A stretch of DNA of 42,168 nt from Prevotella sp. (GCA_017467535.1 JAFUST010000004.1:1-42168); one strand, 5' to 3'; numbered from the stretch's first letter, positions 1-9,853 are shown. A program made the numbers and translations. Notes: generated from the sequence alone by a model not told the origin.

Positions 1-69
1 GTCGTGCGGAATAATGACTACCACCTGACGCTCAGCAGTCTGCCGGGCTTTGTGCGGCCAACTACGTGA
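1..69 (+). CDS. C-terminal end of a fimbrillin-like protein (partial)
   Basis: Frame 1 is open from the first base and stops at TGA 67-69, giving the last 22 residues of a protein that begins outside the window. The tail reads VVRNNDYHLTLSSLPGFVRP. An RN-x-x-Y-x-L-x-x-x-S-x-x-G-F pattern is what I know from the last beta-strand of Bacteroidales FimA/Mfa-type fimbrillins. The next gene is a Mfa2/FimB-type anchor lipoprotein, which fits a fimbrial operon. Only the tail is visible, so whether it is a stalk or tip subunit cannot be told. Confidence 0.45.
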   Translation, partial: VVRNNDYHLTLSSLPGFVRPTT

Positions 70-71
70 GA

Positions 72-127
72 AGTTATGAGTGAGTAGTGATGAGTGATAA
101 GTGATGAGTGATAAGTTATGAATGATA
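72..127. repeat. 7-bp-period degenerate repeat, 8 units
   Basis: Eight consecutive heptamers of the type AGTGATG/AGTGATA/AGTTATG fill the gap between the fimbrillin-like stop and the next gene, and run over an ATG at 118. On the minus strand the unit reads like CATCACT or TATCACT, the same general shape as the CTATTAA/CTTCACT arrays elsewhere in this window. Confidence 0.7.
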
Positions 128-138
128 ATAAACGAGAT

Positions 139-1182
139 ATGAAACTGACAAGTAAACATACCGCCCTCTGGGTTTTGGGCTCTGGCCTACTGGCGCTGGC
201 CTCCTGCACGATGATGGAGGATGACCGCACGGACTGCCCTGACTGCCGCAACCCGCTGCGCGTCTCCCTGCGCTACGACTACAACACGGCGCGTGCCAAT
301 ATGTTCTGCGACCATGTGCAACAGGCCACGGCCTACGTGGTGGATGCACAGACCGGCATCGTGGTGGAACAACAGACAACGCAGAACACGGCCACGGCAT
401 TCCCGACCGATGGTCGCCTACCCGTAGCCTTTCAACCCCTGCGCAACCCGTCGTTCGCCTTCAACTTCGAAGGTCTCGCCCCCGGGCGCTATCGGCTTTA
501 CGCCACGGGCCGTTCTGCCGCCGACCAGCCACTGCTGATGACCGCCCCAAAGGAGGGCGAACCAATCAGCAAGTTGCAGTTCGCTCTGCCCACCGACGGC
601 GAAGGCCAGGTGCCCGCCTTGCGTCTGGACACCGTCTGGAACACGCTGAAGCCTGTAGACATAGAGGTGCCGGAGCGTGAACCGGCGGAGGCCACCGTCC
701 CCTTGATGCGACTGACCAACGACCTGAGCATCATCCTGTTCCGTCGCGACACACCGAGCGACATCTGCCACGAGCAGTACGAGGTGACGGTCAGCGACAG
801 CGTGGGCTACCATCCCTTTGCCCAGTGGACCACCGAGACGCTGACCAACGGCGGCACCCTGGCTGAGCGCCATGCTCACTACGACCTGTCGCTGGGGCGG
901 CTCGTCAGTCACGATGACGCGCGCCGGAATGCCCGCCTCATCATCCGCAACCGCGCCACCGGCCATGAGGTGACGGACATCGACCTGTGCTACCATCTGG
1001 CACTGGCCCGCAACGCCTACGAATACCAGCACTACGGCATCCAGGAGTATCTGGACCGCGAGTACGACTACCGGCTCGACTTCGGCCTGGAAGGCACGGG
1101 CGACCACGAGACCTGGCGCTACATGACCATCCACATCGGCGTGCTCTCATGGGCACTGAGGATACAAAACGAAGAACTGTGA
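139..1182 (+). CDS. Mfa2/FimB-family fimbrial anchor lipoprotein
   Basis: The 347-residue product starts with a lipoprotein signal peptide (MKLTSKHTALWVLGSGLLALAS) and lipobox Cys23. It is followed by an acidic, Cys-containing DDRTDCPDC stretch and L-R-V-S-L-R-Y-D-Y-N, which is typical of FimB/Mfa2 proteins that cap or anchor Bacteroidales fimbriae in the outer membrane. The ~350-residue length fits the family. An in-frame ATG at 118 would add seven residues, but it lies inside the 7-bp repeat array and would put an acidic/polar extension before the signal peptide, so I prefer 139. It follows a fimbrillin-like gene end and its last 34 bases overlap the start of a giant adhesin gene, suggesting translational coupling within one fimbrial operon. 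Confidence 0.8.
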   Translation: MKLTSKHTALWVLGSGLLALASCTMMEDDRTDCPDCRNPLRVSLRYDYNTARANMFCDHVQQATAYVVDAQTGIVVEQQTTQNTATAFPTDGRLPVAFQPLRNPSFAFNFEGLAPGRYRLYATGRSAADQPLLMTAPKEGEPISKLQFALPTDGEGQVPALRLDTVWNTLKPVDIEVPEREPAEATVPLMRLTNDLSIILFRRDTPSDICHEQYEVTVSDSVGYHPFAQWTTETLTNGGTLAERHAHYDLSLGRLVSHDDARRNARLIIRNRATGHEVTDIDLCYHLALARNAYEYQHYGIQEYLDREYDYRLDFGLEGTGDHETWRYMTIHIGVLSWALRIQNEEL

Positions 1183-4100
1183 AAAGTGAATTGACACATA
1201 CCATCAGCCGCTATTTGCTGGCCCTACTGCTGATGCTGGCAGTAGACGGCAGCGCATGGGCTGCGACCTATACCGCGACGGTCCGAAAGACCTACGTGGA
1301 CTACAACAATCCAACCACCTCTATGGGTGAGATTGCGTCAGGAACGGCAAGCATCTCCGGCTACAACAAGATTTCCGGCGACCAGGTGACCCTTGGCAAC
1401 ACGGGCTGGGGCGCCAACTACATCACCTATGTCCAAGTAGACGCTTCGGCCATCGGCAATGCTGAAATCAACAGTGTCACCCTGACGGCTTGGGTTACGG
1501 GTTCTACCGACAGCAAGCGCCGTACAACATGGGGCGTGGGCTACAACAACTCGGCGTGGTCATCCTCGATGACCTACAACTCGGCCGACCGGACCATCAC
1601 GCTGGTTGGCGAAGAGGCGACCACGGCCACCTCTTCCAATTCCACCTGGGAACAGGTGACGTTCGACATTACCGAAGCACTGGCCGAAGACGATGACAAG
1701 GTGGTGACACTCATCATTTACGAGACGGCGGCAGGCGGCGGCTATTTCGATGTCGTGTCGGTGCAGGTCGACTATTCACCTTATTATAATTATACGCTGA
1801 AGTCGAGCCTCAACAACGTGACGCTGGCTACGGGCACGGCTGCCGAGGGATCATCGGTCACCGTCCCCTACCCTCGCTACCAACTCAGCAGCGGAACTCT
1901 CTACCAAGCCGACAAGCAGTCGGTCAATCCTCATTACGGAAAGACTTTCACGGTAGCCTCCGACAACCATGTGGAGACCATCACCTACACGGCCAAGGAG
2001 GGTGCCACCAACATTGCCACCTTCCGTGAGGCCGAGGATTTCCTGACGCCTGCCGACGGCAACAACTATGTCTACATACGCAGTTCCAACACGCGCGGCG
2101 GCTATGCCAACGGCTACACCGACGTGGCCACGCTCCCGGCCGGTGCCTACAAGATCACGGCGGCATCGTATGCCAACAGCAGTACGGCGTTCAAGTTCCG
2201 TGCCGGCGAAACAGACCTCTACACTCACACTGGCAGCGGCGGATGGAGCGAGACCACAAGCGACAACGTGCAGGTGCCCCAGACCGGTGCCGTCCAGGTC
2301 AGCGGCGGCAGTTTCAACTACGCCCTTGACTATGTCTACATCCAGCGCATCTTCGCCTATCAGGATGCCAGCAGCGGCAGGACATACACCGACAGCAACA
2401 AGAAGCCCACGCTCGTTGCTCCCACAGGCACCACCATCACCTACTCTTCCAGCAACACCGCTGTGGCCACCGTCGATGGCGACGGCATAGACATGCACCA
2501 CAACGGTACAGCAACCATCACGGCTCGTGCCACCATCGACGGTGTGGAGTACTTCACCACCCATACCGTCAACGTGACTGGCGAGCCGGGGGCCACCGCC
2601 ACCTTCAGCCCAGCGTCGCCTACCGACAGCGAAACCTTCACCATCAGCGGTACAGGCTCGCTGCCCGAGACCGAGAACGGCAGTTGGATCAGCGTGTCCT
2701 TCGGCAGTCCCCTTGAGACGCAGATTGTCGGAACCGCCAGCGGACAGTCGGCCGCCAAGAGTCTTGACACCAACAACAACTCCTGGGCCTATGCACCTGA
2801 CGGCATACCCACCATGGGCACCTACTACACCTTCACGCCAACGGTCAGCGGCACGCTGGTGCTGCACGGCTATATGGATGCTTCCAACGGCATCCGCCTG
2901 GTCGATGCCGAAGGCAATGTGCTCGAGAAAATCAGCGCCTCGTCGGTGACGACAGGCGGCTGGAAAGAGTACACCTTCAACACACTGCTGGTCAAGGGTA
3001 CCACCTATTATATATATGCAGAGACACAGTGGATGGCCGATGCCGACGACAGCAGCACCCACCCCACACTCTTCCTGAATTGGTTCAAGTTCACCCAGAT
3101 GGAAGGTACCACCATCAGTCTCATCAACCAGTCGCTGCTGTTCACCCCCAACAACAACGCCAACAGCCGCCGTCTAGACCGCACGATTCCCGGTTTCGAC
3201 ATCACCTTTGGCGGCAAGGACGGTGCCAAGTTCCAGAACAACGGCACGTTCATCCTCAGAAACAATGTGGCAAACTCAGAGTCGGACAACGGCAGCATCA
3301 CCATCACGCCACGCATCAAGACCGGCTCGGCCAGTGGGGTGACCATCACGGGTGTCAAACTGAACACGGGAACAGAACTACTTGGTTCGCCCAGCGTCTA
3401 TATCAACGGCGTCGACCGCGGAGCCGTCACCGCCAACAGCACACTGAGTTACAGCGGTCTGACCGGCAACACGCTGACCATCAAACTGAAGGGCTACAAC
3501 ACGACAGACAAAAACAAGGTCAGTTTCATTCTCAACTCCATCACCTTCACCTACAGTCTGGCAGAGGGCACCACCCTCGATGATTCTAAGGGCACGGTCG
3601 ACCTGAAGTTTGCCAACTACGTCTACGGCCACACTGGCGAGACAGCAGCCTGTGATCTCTACTTCGACTCGCCGATGGCATTTTACGGCGACGTTACGCT
3701 CTCTGGCAGTGGTGGCAGCGGCTTTGGCGAGGCACTGACCAACGCCATGACGAAGCATAAGAACAGCGACGAGAAGACCCACTTCAACGATGGCGACACC
3801 AACACCCCCTACACGGTGCGCATCGGCGAGGGTGTCTGCATCCTGACAGCGACATTTGCCGGTAACGACTACTTTGCCCCGTCTACGGCCACAACGCGGC
3901 TCTATAGTTACGACTACACTGAGGAGCCGGCACTGACGCTGGTCCCTGGAGCATCTTACACCGTGCCCTCTGCCAGCGGTTTGATCTTTGCCCTGACGGC
4001 AACGGGCGGCGGCAGCCTAACACTGACCAACACTGCCCAAACGACAGCCACCGCCGACGGCAACCGTATGGAAACCACCGCCACCGCCGGCTACGTGACC

Positions 4101-7100
4101 ATCACCAACAGCAGCAGCGCCGATATCACCATCACCAAGATTGAAGTCTATCGCCAGCAGGCAACACTCGACTTCACCTATGCCGACTGCATTGGCGACG
4201 ACGGCAACGTGATGTTCCCCGGCGAGAGCCACTCACCCACGGCGTTTACGATTAAGGAGGGCGACACCGACTTGTCCGAGAAATATGAAGCCACAGGCAC
4301 CTATGCCATCACCCGTGCCGTCAGCGGTGTCAGCCTCAACGCCTCGACTGGCGTGCTGACCGTTGCCGAAGATGCCGGACAGGGCTGGCTGGAGGTGACG
4401 CTGACAGTCAACCCGAAAGCAGCCTACCAAGACCAGTATGGTCCCATCAGCAAGACGGTAAGACTGTATATCGTTGAGGGCTATTGGGATTTCCGCACCT
4501 ATAAGTACTACAGCGGCAACGCCATGAACGGCAGCAGCGGCTGGAGTGCCCAGGGTGCCTACAGTCAGATACGCGACACCGAGCAGTTCGAGGATTTCAT
4601 CCAGAACGACGGCGAGCCGCTGATGCTGGCCGTAGGCTTGGAGACGCGCTACAAGATGCGCATGACGTGGGCCAAGAACAACGGGCCGGGTCGTATGCAT
4701 CTCTTCGGCAAGGGCAGCAATGACCAGAACCGCGCCCGCTATGACCACGGCGGCATTCTGCGCATCCCCGTTCGCAAGGGCATGCAGATTGAGATAAACG
4801 CCTATGCTGAGGGTATGCAGTCGGAAATGGACCTCGACGGTGTCAACAACCTGCTCAATTCCGGAGCCGTGGAGCATTTCTATGTCGATGAGACCAGCGC
4901 CTCGCAGCGCTTCATAGCCAATCGCGACGGCTATGTGGACATCATCAACCCCTCGTCGAACCTGGGCCTCTTCATCAACTACATCCGGCTGACGTCCGAC
5001 ATGGTGTTCTACTATGGTCAGGAAACCTACACGGAGCCTGGCGGCACATTCAACAACTTCGTCATCAATCAGGGCGAGACCACCCTCAGTTATGGGAAGA
5101 CAGCCGACTCGGGCAGCGGTTCCGATGCCATCTGCCAGAGCATAGCCACTGACGGCACGGTGACACAGCGCGTCGGGGCCTACGGCTCTTATGAAGTGAC
5201 CGTCACGGGCAGCGGCTCTGGGCTGCTGGCCGGCAAGACCGGCACCTATAAGGTCTATGTCATCGACTTCAGCGTGACAAGCCCAGTGGAGAAGACCATC
5301 GATGCCACAGGCAAGACCACCTTTACCCCGAAGAACGACATCACCATCCAGAACAATAGCGGACTGGACAATGACGCATTGAAGTCGGAAGTAGCCTACT
5401 CCTTTGTAAGCAAAGAGGTGTCGGTGGCCTATTTCGACGGCGACGACCTGGTCATCGAGGGCACCGGCGATGTGGTGCTGCAGGCGCGTCTGGGGGCCAT
5501 CACCCGCACCATGGTCTACCGCGTCAGGGGTGCTGCCCTGAACGAGGCCGCACCTGTCATCACCAACACACAGGGCAGTTACACCGTCGTTATCCAAGGC
5601 GGCAGCAACTTCGCGTTCGACACCAGTCGCATGACCAGTGGTATCCTGGGTGACCTGTCCGGCACCACACCCACCTACTCTCAGGACGGCAACCGCCTGA
5701 CCATCTCGGGTCTGCCCGAAGGCCTTGGCGGCACCATACCCATCTATGCCAGTTGCACCTACAACAGCGAGACCATCGTGCTCGAGGGCGTGCTCACCGT
5801 GGCCTACAGCAGCCATGTGTGGAACTTCGAGAGCAACCTGCTGCCCACCCTGGGCAACTGGACACCCAAGAACGCAGGCTCCTGGAGCAATGCCTGCACC
5901 TTTGAGGAGCCTGTCGACGCATCGGCCACCGGCAATGACACCAAGGACTGGTGCTTTGTGCGCAAGATGGGTGTCTCCCACCCCGAATCGTCCATCATCT
6001 ACTACTACAACCACTCCGTCGTGGGCACCAATGCCCTGGTCATCCCCGAGACCTCCGGCCTCTATCTGCGCACCACCCAGAGCGGCAAGCAGTTGGGCGT
6101 GGAGATGGACAACGAGCGCATCAACAATGTGGGTGTGCCCAAGTTGACCGACGGGGCCTATGCCTGCCGCAACCTGATGCTGCTGCGTGGCGGTCAGATG
6201 GTGATCCCCAAGGTCAAGCCCGGCCAGTGGATAGAGGTACGCTGGACGCGCCACCAGGACGACCTGGCCGAGCGCGTGCAGATGCAGAATCTGGTCGACG
6301 TGAACGGCAAGTATATCAACGAGATCTACAAGATTGGCAACTGCTTCTATAACATTCCCGGCCAGACCAGCACCTATATGTTCCAGGTGAACCCCGACGC
6401 CACCCCCAGCCAACTGGATGCCGACGGCTGTCTGGATGCCGTCTTCGAAGTGGCCGACAATGTCTACATCAGCATTCAGCAGATTGAACTGCACGAGCCG
6501 GGATGGGACTACAACTCGTCGATGGCCCCCCAACTGATGGCCTATGTCGACGGCGATGAGACCGAAATCCGACAGGTGTCCCATCAGTATGTCTGCGACG
6601 GCAACGAACATACCCTCGTGTTCCTGCCGAAGGATTCACAGAATGCCCCCAATGCCCCACAGGTGTGGACCATCACGCTGGAGGGCAACCTGAACGCCGG
6701 CACGGGTGCCTCGAAGTCCGACGGCGGCGATGCCACGGCCTCCTTCACCTATAAGGACGGCTGGGGCAAGGCCTATGTCACCCTGACCAGTTACTCGCAG
6801 AACATGAAGTACGTGGCCAACCAGAACACGTGGATCATTACCATCGGTGCCCAGCCCCGTCAGACCTACCCCCATACCTGGGACTTCACCAAGTATTTCG
6901 CCGACACGAAGGCGAGCGTAGGTGGGGCCGATGATGACTACTATGCCGAAGACCCACACTACAGCGATGCCGCGGTGTACGACAAGGCGACCGACATGAC
7001 GAGCAGCATCACAAATTCCACAATCAGTGGAAATGCTAACGGGTGGACTATATCGAAACCGTATAGTGGCAATGGTCCCCTGAAACCTTCGGAAGATGCC

Positions 7101-8792
7101 TTAGAGTACTGGGCAGGAAATGCCTCAGATCGCAGCAAGGCATCCTTCGACTACTACCAGACCCTCAGCGTGCCTAATGGCTACTACATCGTCAGTGCCG
7201 ATATGTACAACTCGCTGAACGACGAGGCTGGGGCCGTCTTCAAGCCCACCTGCTGCCTTTACGCCAACAATGGCAGTTTCGATGAGCGCGTGATTGTCGA
7301 TGTCGAGGGTACCGACTTCAACACTTACTCCACACCGGCTATCCAGGTGACCAACGGCACCCTGCGCATCGGCGTGAAGAACTTCGACAGCATGGCGGCC
7401 CGATGGTTTGTGGCCGACAACTTCAGGTTGACGCGAATAGAGCATGGCACCACCTCCACACGGGCTCATGAAGGGCGGTGCACCGTGGACTCATGGACGG
7501 AAGCAGGCGACCTGGAGCAGACCGTCACCACCGGCTACGACAGCCGCAAGTATGGGTCTTACTTCGTCGACGGTGCCCAGTTGGTCAGCCACACTCTGGG
7601 CCTGCTGCCAGAGACCGAGGGCCTCGGGTTCAGCATCAGTGACAAGTCGGCAGACCATTTGACACTCGACATGCAGAGCACGGTCAGCCGTCCGCCCACG
7701 GCCATCACTGGCAGCGATGGTTCGTCGGTGGTATTCCCCCACACCTGGCGCGACGGCAAGTTGATGCTCACGGCGGGCAGCACCATCATCGTGCCCAAAC
7801 CAGGCGATGACTATGCCTCCTACTACATCTACATCCGCAGCAGCCGCAAGCCTGCCAGCGTGTCTGCCACGGAGGAGGTTACCGACGATGTCGATGCCGC
7901 CCAACAGCAGTACAAGTACCACTTCACGGCCAATGCCGATGCCGTCATCACGTTCTCGGCCGATGCCGAGGTCTACGTGCTGAGCGTCACCAACATCTTC
8001 AAGACCATGCACCAGATAGGCGGCGTGGCCTGGGCCACGGAGAGCCGCAGTCACGGCATCGACCATGCACTGACGGGCCATCTCACCACCAACAATGCCG
8101 ATGCCTTCGCCGTGACCTACGACAGTTACGACCTCAACACGGCCACCGTGGCCCTGACCGCTGTCGATGAGGACGGCTACGTGCCTGCTGACGATGGCAT
8201 CGTGCTGAGACAGGTCAGCGGCGTGCCTGCCACTGCCACCTACAGCGTGCCCCTGTTCACACCTGCCGTCACCACGGCCCCGTCGTCCACGGCCACTGAC
8301 TTCGGCGCAGACAACCTGATGCAGGCCCATGTGGCGGAAGGGCAAATATACTATGAAGATGTCTATGGCTACACAAAGTTTATCCTGACCAACGTGCACT
8401 GGACATGGACCTACGACCAGCAGGCGCAGACACTTACCAGCGACGGCCCGAAAGCAGAAGATGCAGCCGGCTTCTACCGTCTGCATCTCTATGGTGACAG
8501 CCGCGATGTGATGGCGGCCAATACGGCTTATCTGTGCGTACCCTCCGACCGTCTGCCTGTAGCCATCTGGAACCTGCCCACCAGCGGTGCCCGCGTCAGC
8601 AATTCCATAGCCATCAGGCCCACGGCCGACGGTACTACTGGCATCGAGGAGATACTCCAGCCCTCAACTGCCGACACCGACCATGTACCCCATGCCGAAA
8701 TCTGGTACACCGTCGATGGCGTGAAGTTAGACGGCCGTCCTACAAAAGCGGGCCTCTATATCTGCAATGGCCGGAAGGTCGCGGTGAGATAA
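1149..8792 (+). CDS. Giant secreted adhesin with Ig-like and carbohydrate-binding-like modules and T9SS-like tail
   Basis: A 2547-residue secreted protein. The reading frame is open further upstream, but ATG 1149 gives a clear signal peptide (residues ~1-38, hydrophobic RYLLALLLMLAV, cleavage near SAWA-A). The N-terminal ~170 mature residues resemble a beta-sandwich DNRLRE-type module. Next come a galactose-binding-like module (AEDFLTPADGNNYVYIRSSN), a BIG2-like stretch (TYSSSNTAVATVDGDG) and several modules that open with W-D-F or W-N-F (YWDFRTYKY, VWNFESNLL, HTWDFTKYF). A second galactose-binding-like module ends in RWFVADNFRLTRI. The last ~30 residues (WYTVDGVKLDG...GLYICNGRKVAVR) match the tail on two other secreted proteins here and look like a type IX secretion sorting signal. 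The overlap with the Mfa2-like gene suggests a fimbria-associated adhesin, comparable in position to Mfa5; that role is inferred. Confidence 0.75.
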   Translation: MGTEDTKRRTVKSELTHTISRYLLALLLMLAVDGSAWAATYTATVRKTYVDYNNPTTSMGEIASGTASISGYNKISGDQVTLGNTGWGANYITYVQVDASAIGNAEINSVTLTAWVTGSTDSKRRTTWGVGYNNSAWSSSMTYNSADRTITLVGEEATTATSSNSTWEQVTFDITEALAEDDDKVVTLIIYETAAGGGYFDVVSVQVDYSPYYNYTLKSSLNNVTLATGTAAEGSSVTVPYPRYQLSSGTLYQADKQSVNPHYGKTFTVASDNHVETITYTAKEGATNIATFREAEDFLTPADGNNYVYIRSSNTRGGYANGYTDVATLPAGAYKITAASYANSSTAFKFRAGETDLYTHTGSGGWSETTSDNVQVPQTGAVQVSGGSFNYALDYVYIQRIFAYQDASSGRTYTDSNKKPTLVAPTGTTITYSSSNTAVATVDGDGIDMHHNGTATITARATIDGVEYFTTHTVNVTGEPGATATFSPASPTDSETFTISGTGSLPETENGSWISVSFGSPLETQIVGTASGQSAAKSLDTNNNSWAYAPDGIPTMGTYYTFTPTVSGTLVLHGYMDASNGIRLVDAEGNVLEKISASSVTTGGWKEYTFNTLLVKGTTYYIYAETQWMADADDSSTHPTLFLNWFKFTQMEGTTISLINQSLLFTPNNNANSRRLDRTIPGFDITFGGKDGAKFQNNGTFILRNNVANSESDNGSITITPRIKTGSASGVTITGVKLNTGTELLGSPSVYINGVDRGAVTANSTLSYSGLTGNTLTIKLKGYNTTDKNKVSFILNSITFTYSLAEGTTLDDSKGTVDLKFANYVYGHTGETAACDLYFDSPMAFYGDVTLSGSGGSGFGEALTNAMTKHKNSDEKTHFNDGDTNTPYTVRIGEGVCILTATFAGNDYFAPSTATTRLYSYDYTEEPALTLVPGASYTVPSASGLIFALTATGGGSLTLTNTAQTTATADGNRMETTATAGYVTITNSSSADITITKIEVYRQQATLDFTYADCIGDDGNVMFPGESHSPTAFTIKEGDTDLSEKYEATGTYAITRAVSGVSLNASTGVLTVAEDAGQGWLEVTLTVNPKAAYQDQYGPISKTVRLYIVEGYWDFRTYKYYSGNAMNGSSGWSAQGAYSQIRDTEQFEDFIQNDGEPLMLAVGLETRYKMRMTWAKNNGPGRMHLFGKGSNDQNRARYDHGGILRIPVRKGMQIEINAYAEGMQSEMDLDGVNNLLNSGAVEHFYVDETSASQRFIANRDGYVDIINPSSNLGLFINYIRLTSDMVFYYGQETYTEPGGTFNNFVINQGETTLSYGKTADSGSGSDAICQSIATDGTVTQRVGAYGSYEVTVTGSGSGLLAGKTGTYKVYVIDFSVTSPVEKTIDATGKTTFTPKNDITIQNNSGLDNDALKSEVAYSFVSKEVSVAYFDGDDLVIEGTGDVVLQARLGAITRTMVYRVRGAALNEAAPVITNTQGSYTVVIQGGSNFAFDTSRMTSGILGDLSGTTPTYSQDGNRLTISGLPEGLGGTIPIYASCTYNSETIVLEGVLTVAYSSHVWNFESNLLPTLGNWTPKNAGSWSNACTFEEPVDASATGNDTKDWCFVRKMGVSHPESSIIYYYNHSVVGTNALVIPETSGLYLRTTQSGKQLGVEMDNERINNVGVPKLTDGAYACRNLMLLRGGQMVIPKVKPGQWIEVRWTRHQDDLAERVQMQNLVDVNGKYINEIYKIGNCFYNIPGQTSTYMFQVNPDATPSQLDADGCLDAVFEVADNVYISIQQIELHEPGWDYNSSMAPQLMAYVDGDETEIRQVSHQYVCDGNEHTLVFLPKDSQNAPNAPQVWTITLEGNLNAGTGASKSDGGDATASFTYKDGWGKAYVTLTSYSQNMKYVANQNTWIITIGAQPRQTYPHTWDFTKYFADTKASVGGADDDYYAEDPHYSDAAVYDKATDMTSSITNSTISGNANGWTISKPYSGNGPLKPSEDALEYWAGNASDRSKASFDYYQTLSVPNGYYIVSADMYNSLNDEAGAVFKPTCCLYANNGSFDERVIVDVEGTDFNTYSTPAIQVTNGTLRIGVKNFDSMAARWFVADNFRLTRIEHGTTSTRAHEGRCTVDSWTEAGDLEQTVTTGYDSRKYGSYFVDGAQLVSHTLGLLPETEGLGFSISDKSADHLTLDMQSTVSRPPTAITGSDGSSVVFPHTWRDGKLMLTAGSTIIVPKPGDDYASYYIYIRSSRKPASVSATEEVTDDVDAAQQQYKYHFTANADAVITFSADAEVYVLSVTNIFKTMHQIGGVAWATESRSHGIDHALTGHLTTNNADAFAVTYDSYDLNTATVALTAVDEDGYVPADDGIVLRQVSGVPATATYSVPLFTPAVTTAPSSTATDFGADNLMQAHVAEGQIYYEDVYGYTKFILTNVHWTWTYDQQAQTLTSDGPKAEDAAGFYRLHLYGDSRDVMAANTAYLCVPSDRLPVAIWNLPTSGARVSNSIAIRPTADGTTGIEEILQPSTADTDHVPHAEIWYTVDGVKLDGRPTKAGLYICNGRKVAVR

Positions 8793-8978
8793 CTATTTCG
8801 ATTTCTGGGGAGTCTTTGGCTCTACGGATTTTGCCTCGCAGCCGAACTTGGGGAATGCCTTGAGCAGTTTCTCCACGTTGGTCTTTTCGGCATCATACTC
8901 GATGGTGACGGTCTCTATGGTCTGTCCGAAGACGGTAGCGCAAAGCATCGACAGGATGCCTATAGGCAGTCGTCGCAT
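8793..8978 (-). CDS. Short secreted remnant of a heavy-metal-associated (HMA) domain protein
   Basis: The 61-residue product has a signal-peptide-like start (MRRLPIGILSMLCATVFGQ), then TIETVTIEYDAEKTNVEKLL and KAFPKFGCEAKSV. The latter resembles the second half of an HMA/MerP-like ferredoxin fold (strand 2-3, helix 2, strand 4). The first half, with the metal-binding CxxC loop, is absent, so this looks like a gene with an internal deletion that kept its frame, or a minimal secreted peptide. It follows the OmpA-like gene by 17 bases on the same strand, probably one transcript. Its stop codon directly abuts the stop of the convergent giant adhesin, with no intergenic base. Metal binding is doubtful. 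Confidence 0.5.
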   Translation of the reverse strand: MRRLPIGILSMLCATVFGQTIETVTIEYDAEKTNVEKLLKAFPKFGCEAKSVEPKTPQKSK

Positions 8979-8995
8979 TCGGCTGAGTGGCGCTT

Positions 8996-9853
8996 CTATT
9001 TCTCAGTTTCCGGAGCCTCGCCGATGAGTTCCATGAACTCGTCGAGTTTCGGTGTGATGATGATCTGGGTGCGGCGGTTGCGCTGCTTGCCCACCTCGGT
9101 GTCGTTGCTCTGCAGGGGATTGTACTCACCACGGCCACCGGCGGTCAGGCGCTTCGGGTCGACACCGTACTTCGTCTGCAGTTCCTGCACCACGCTCGAA
9201 GCACGCAGACAGGAGAGGTCCCAATTGTTGCGGATGTTCTGGCGCGAGATGGGCACATTGTCGGTATTGCCCTCGATGAGCACGTCGTAGTCCTTGTAGT
9301 CGGTGATGATCTTGGCAATCTTCGACAGCGTCTCCTGAGCACGGTCGTTGATCTCGTAGGAGCCGCTCTTGTAGAGCATATTGTCGGCCAGCGAGATGTA
9401 GACCACGCCCTTCAGCACCTGCACGTCCACCTCCTTCAGTTCTTCCTTCGAGAGCGAACGGGTCAGGTTGTTAGTCAGCACCATGTTGAGCGAGTCGCTC
9501 TTCGACTTCACCTCCACCAGATGGCGGATGTACTGGTTGGACTCGTTGATCTGGTCGACCAGTTTCTCAATCGAGATGTTGTTCTGCGAAGCGTTCGAGA
9601 GACTCTTGTCCAGCGACTCCTGCAGTTTGTTGTAGGCTTTCTGCTGTTCGGCCAGGGCGCGCTTCTGTGCGGCCAGTTGCTCCTCCAGCGAGGTGATGCG
9701 GGCGTTCTTGCCGGCCAGGTCTTCCTTCGTCTGCTGCAGGTTGGAGGTCAGCGACTTATTTTCGTCACGGCAACTGGCCAGTTCCTTCTTACTTGCGCAA
9801 CTGCCCATCAGCACGAGAGCGGCCATTGCGATAAACACGATGTTCTTTTTCAT
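8996..9853 (-). CDS. OmpA-family lipoprotein with coiled coil and peptidoglycan-binding domain
   Basis: A 285-residue outer-membrane lipoprotein. Signal peptide MKKNIVFIAMAALVLMGS ends in lipobox Cys19. Residues ~25-120 are a long coiled coil (SLEEQLAAQKRALAEQQKAY). Residues ~150-275 are an OmpA C-terminal domain with the landmarks EGNTDNVPI, NNWDLSCLRAS, LTAGGRGEYNP and NRRTQIIITPKLDEF. This domain binds meso-diaminopimelate in peptidoglycan, so the protein likely tethers the outer membrane to the wall. There is no beta-barrel region, so it is not a classical OmpA porin. A near-perfect promoter (TTTG-N20-TACCTTTG) lies 44 bases upstream, and the HMA-remnant gene follows. Confidence 0.85.
   Translation of the reverse strand: MKKNIVFIAMAALVLMGSCASKKELASCRDENKSLTSNLQQTKEDLAGKNARITSLEEQLAAQKRALAEQQKAYNKLQESLDKSLSNASQNNISIEKLVDQINESNQYIRHLVEVKSKSDSLNMVLTNNLTRSLSKEELKEVDVQVLKGVVYISLADNMLYKSGSYEINDRAQETLSKIAKIITDYKDYDVLIEGNTDNVPISRQNIRNNWDLSCLRASSVVQELQTKYGVDPKRLTAGGRGEYNPLQSNDTEVGKQRNRRTQIIITPKLDEFMELIGEAPETEK

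Noticed and set aside
987-1148. Upstream extension of the giant adhesin
   Set aside because: The added residues are Arg/Pro/His-rich shadow sequence of the Mfa2-like gene; the signal peptide begins at ATG 1149.
4233-6611. Long minus-strand reading frame (792 aa) opposite the giant adhesin
   Set aside because: It is a shadow of the GC-rich adhesin gene: repetitive V/G/H/A/D-rich composition, no domain, no promoter or start context.
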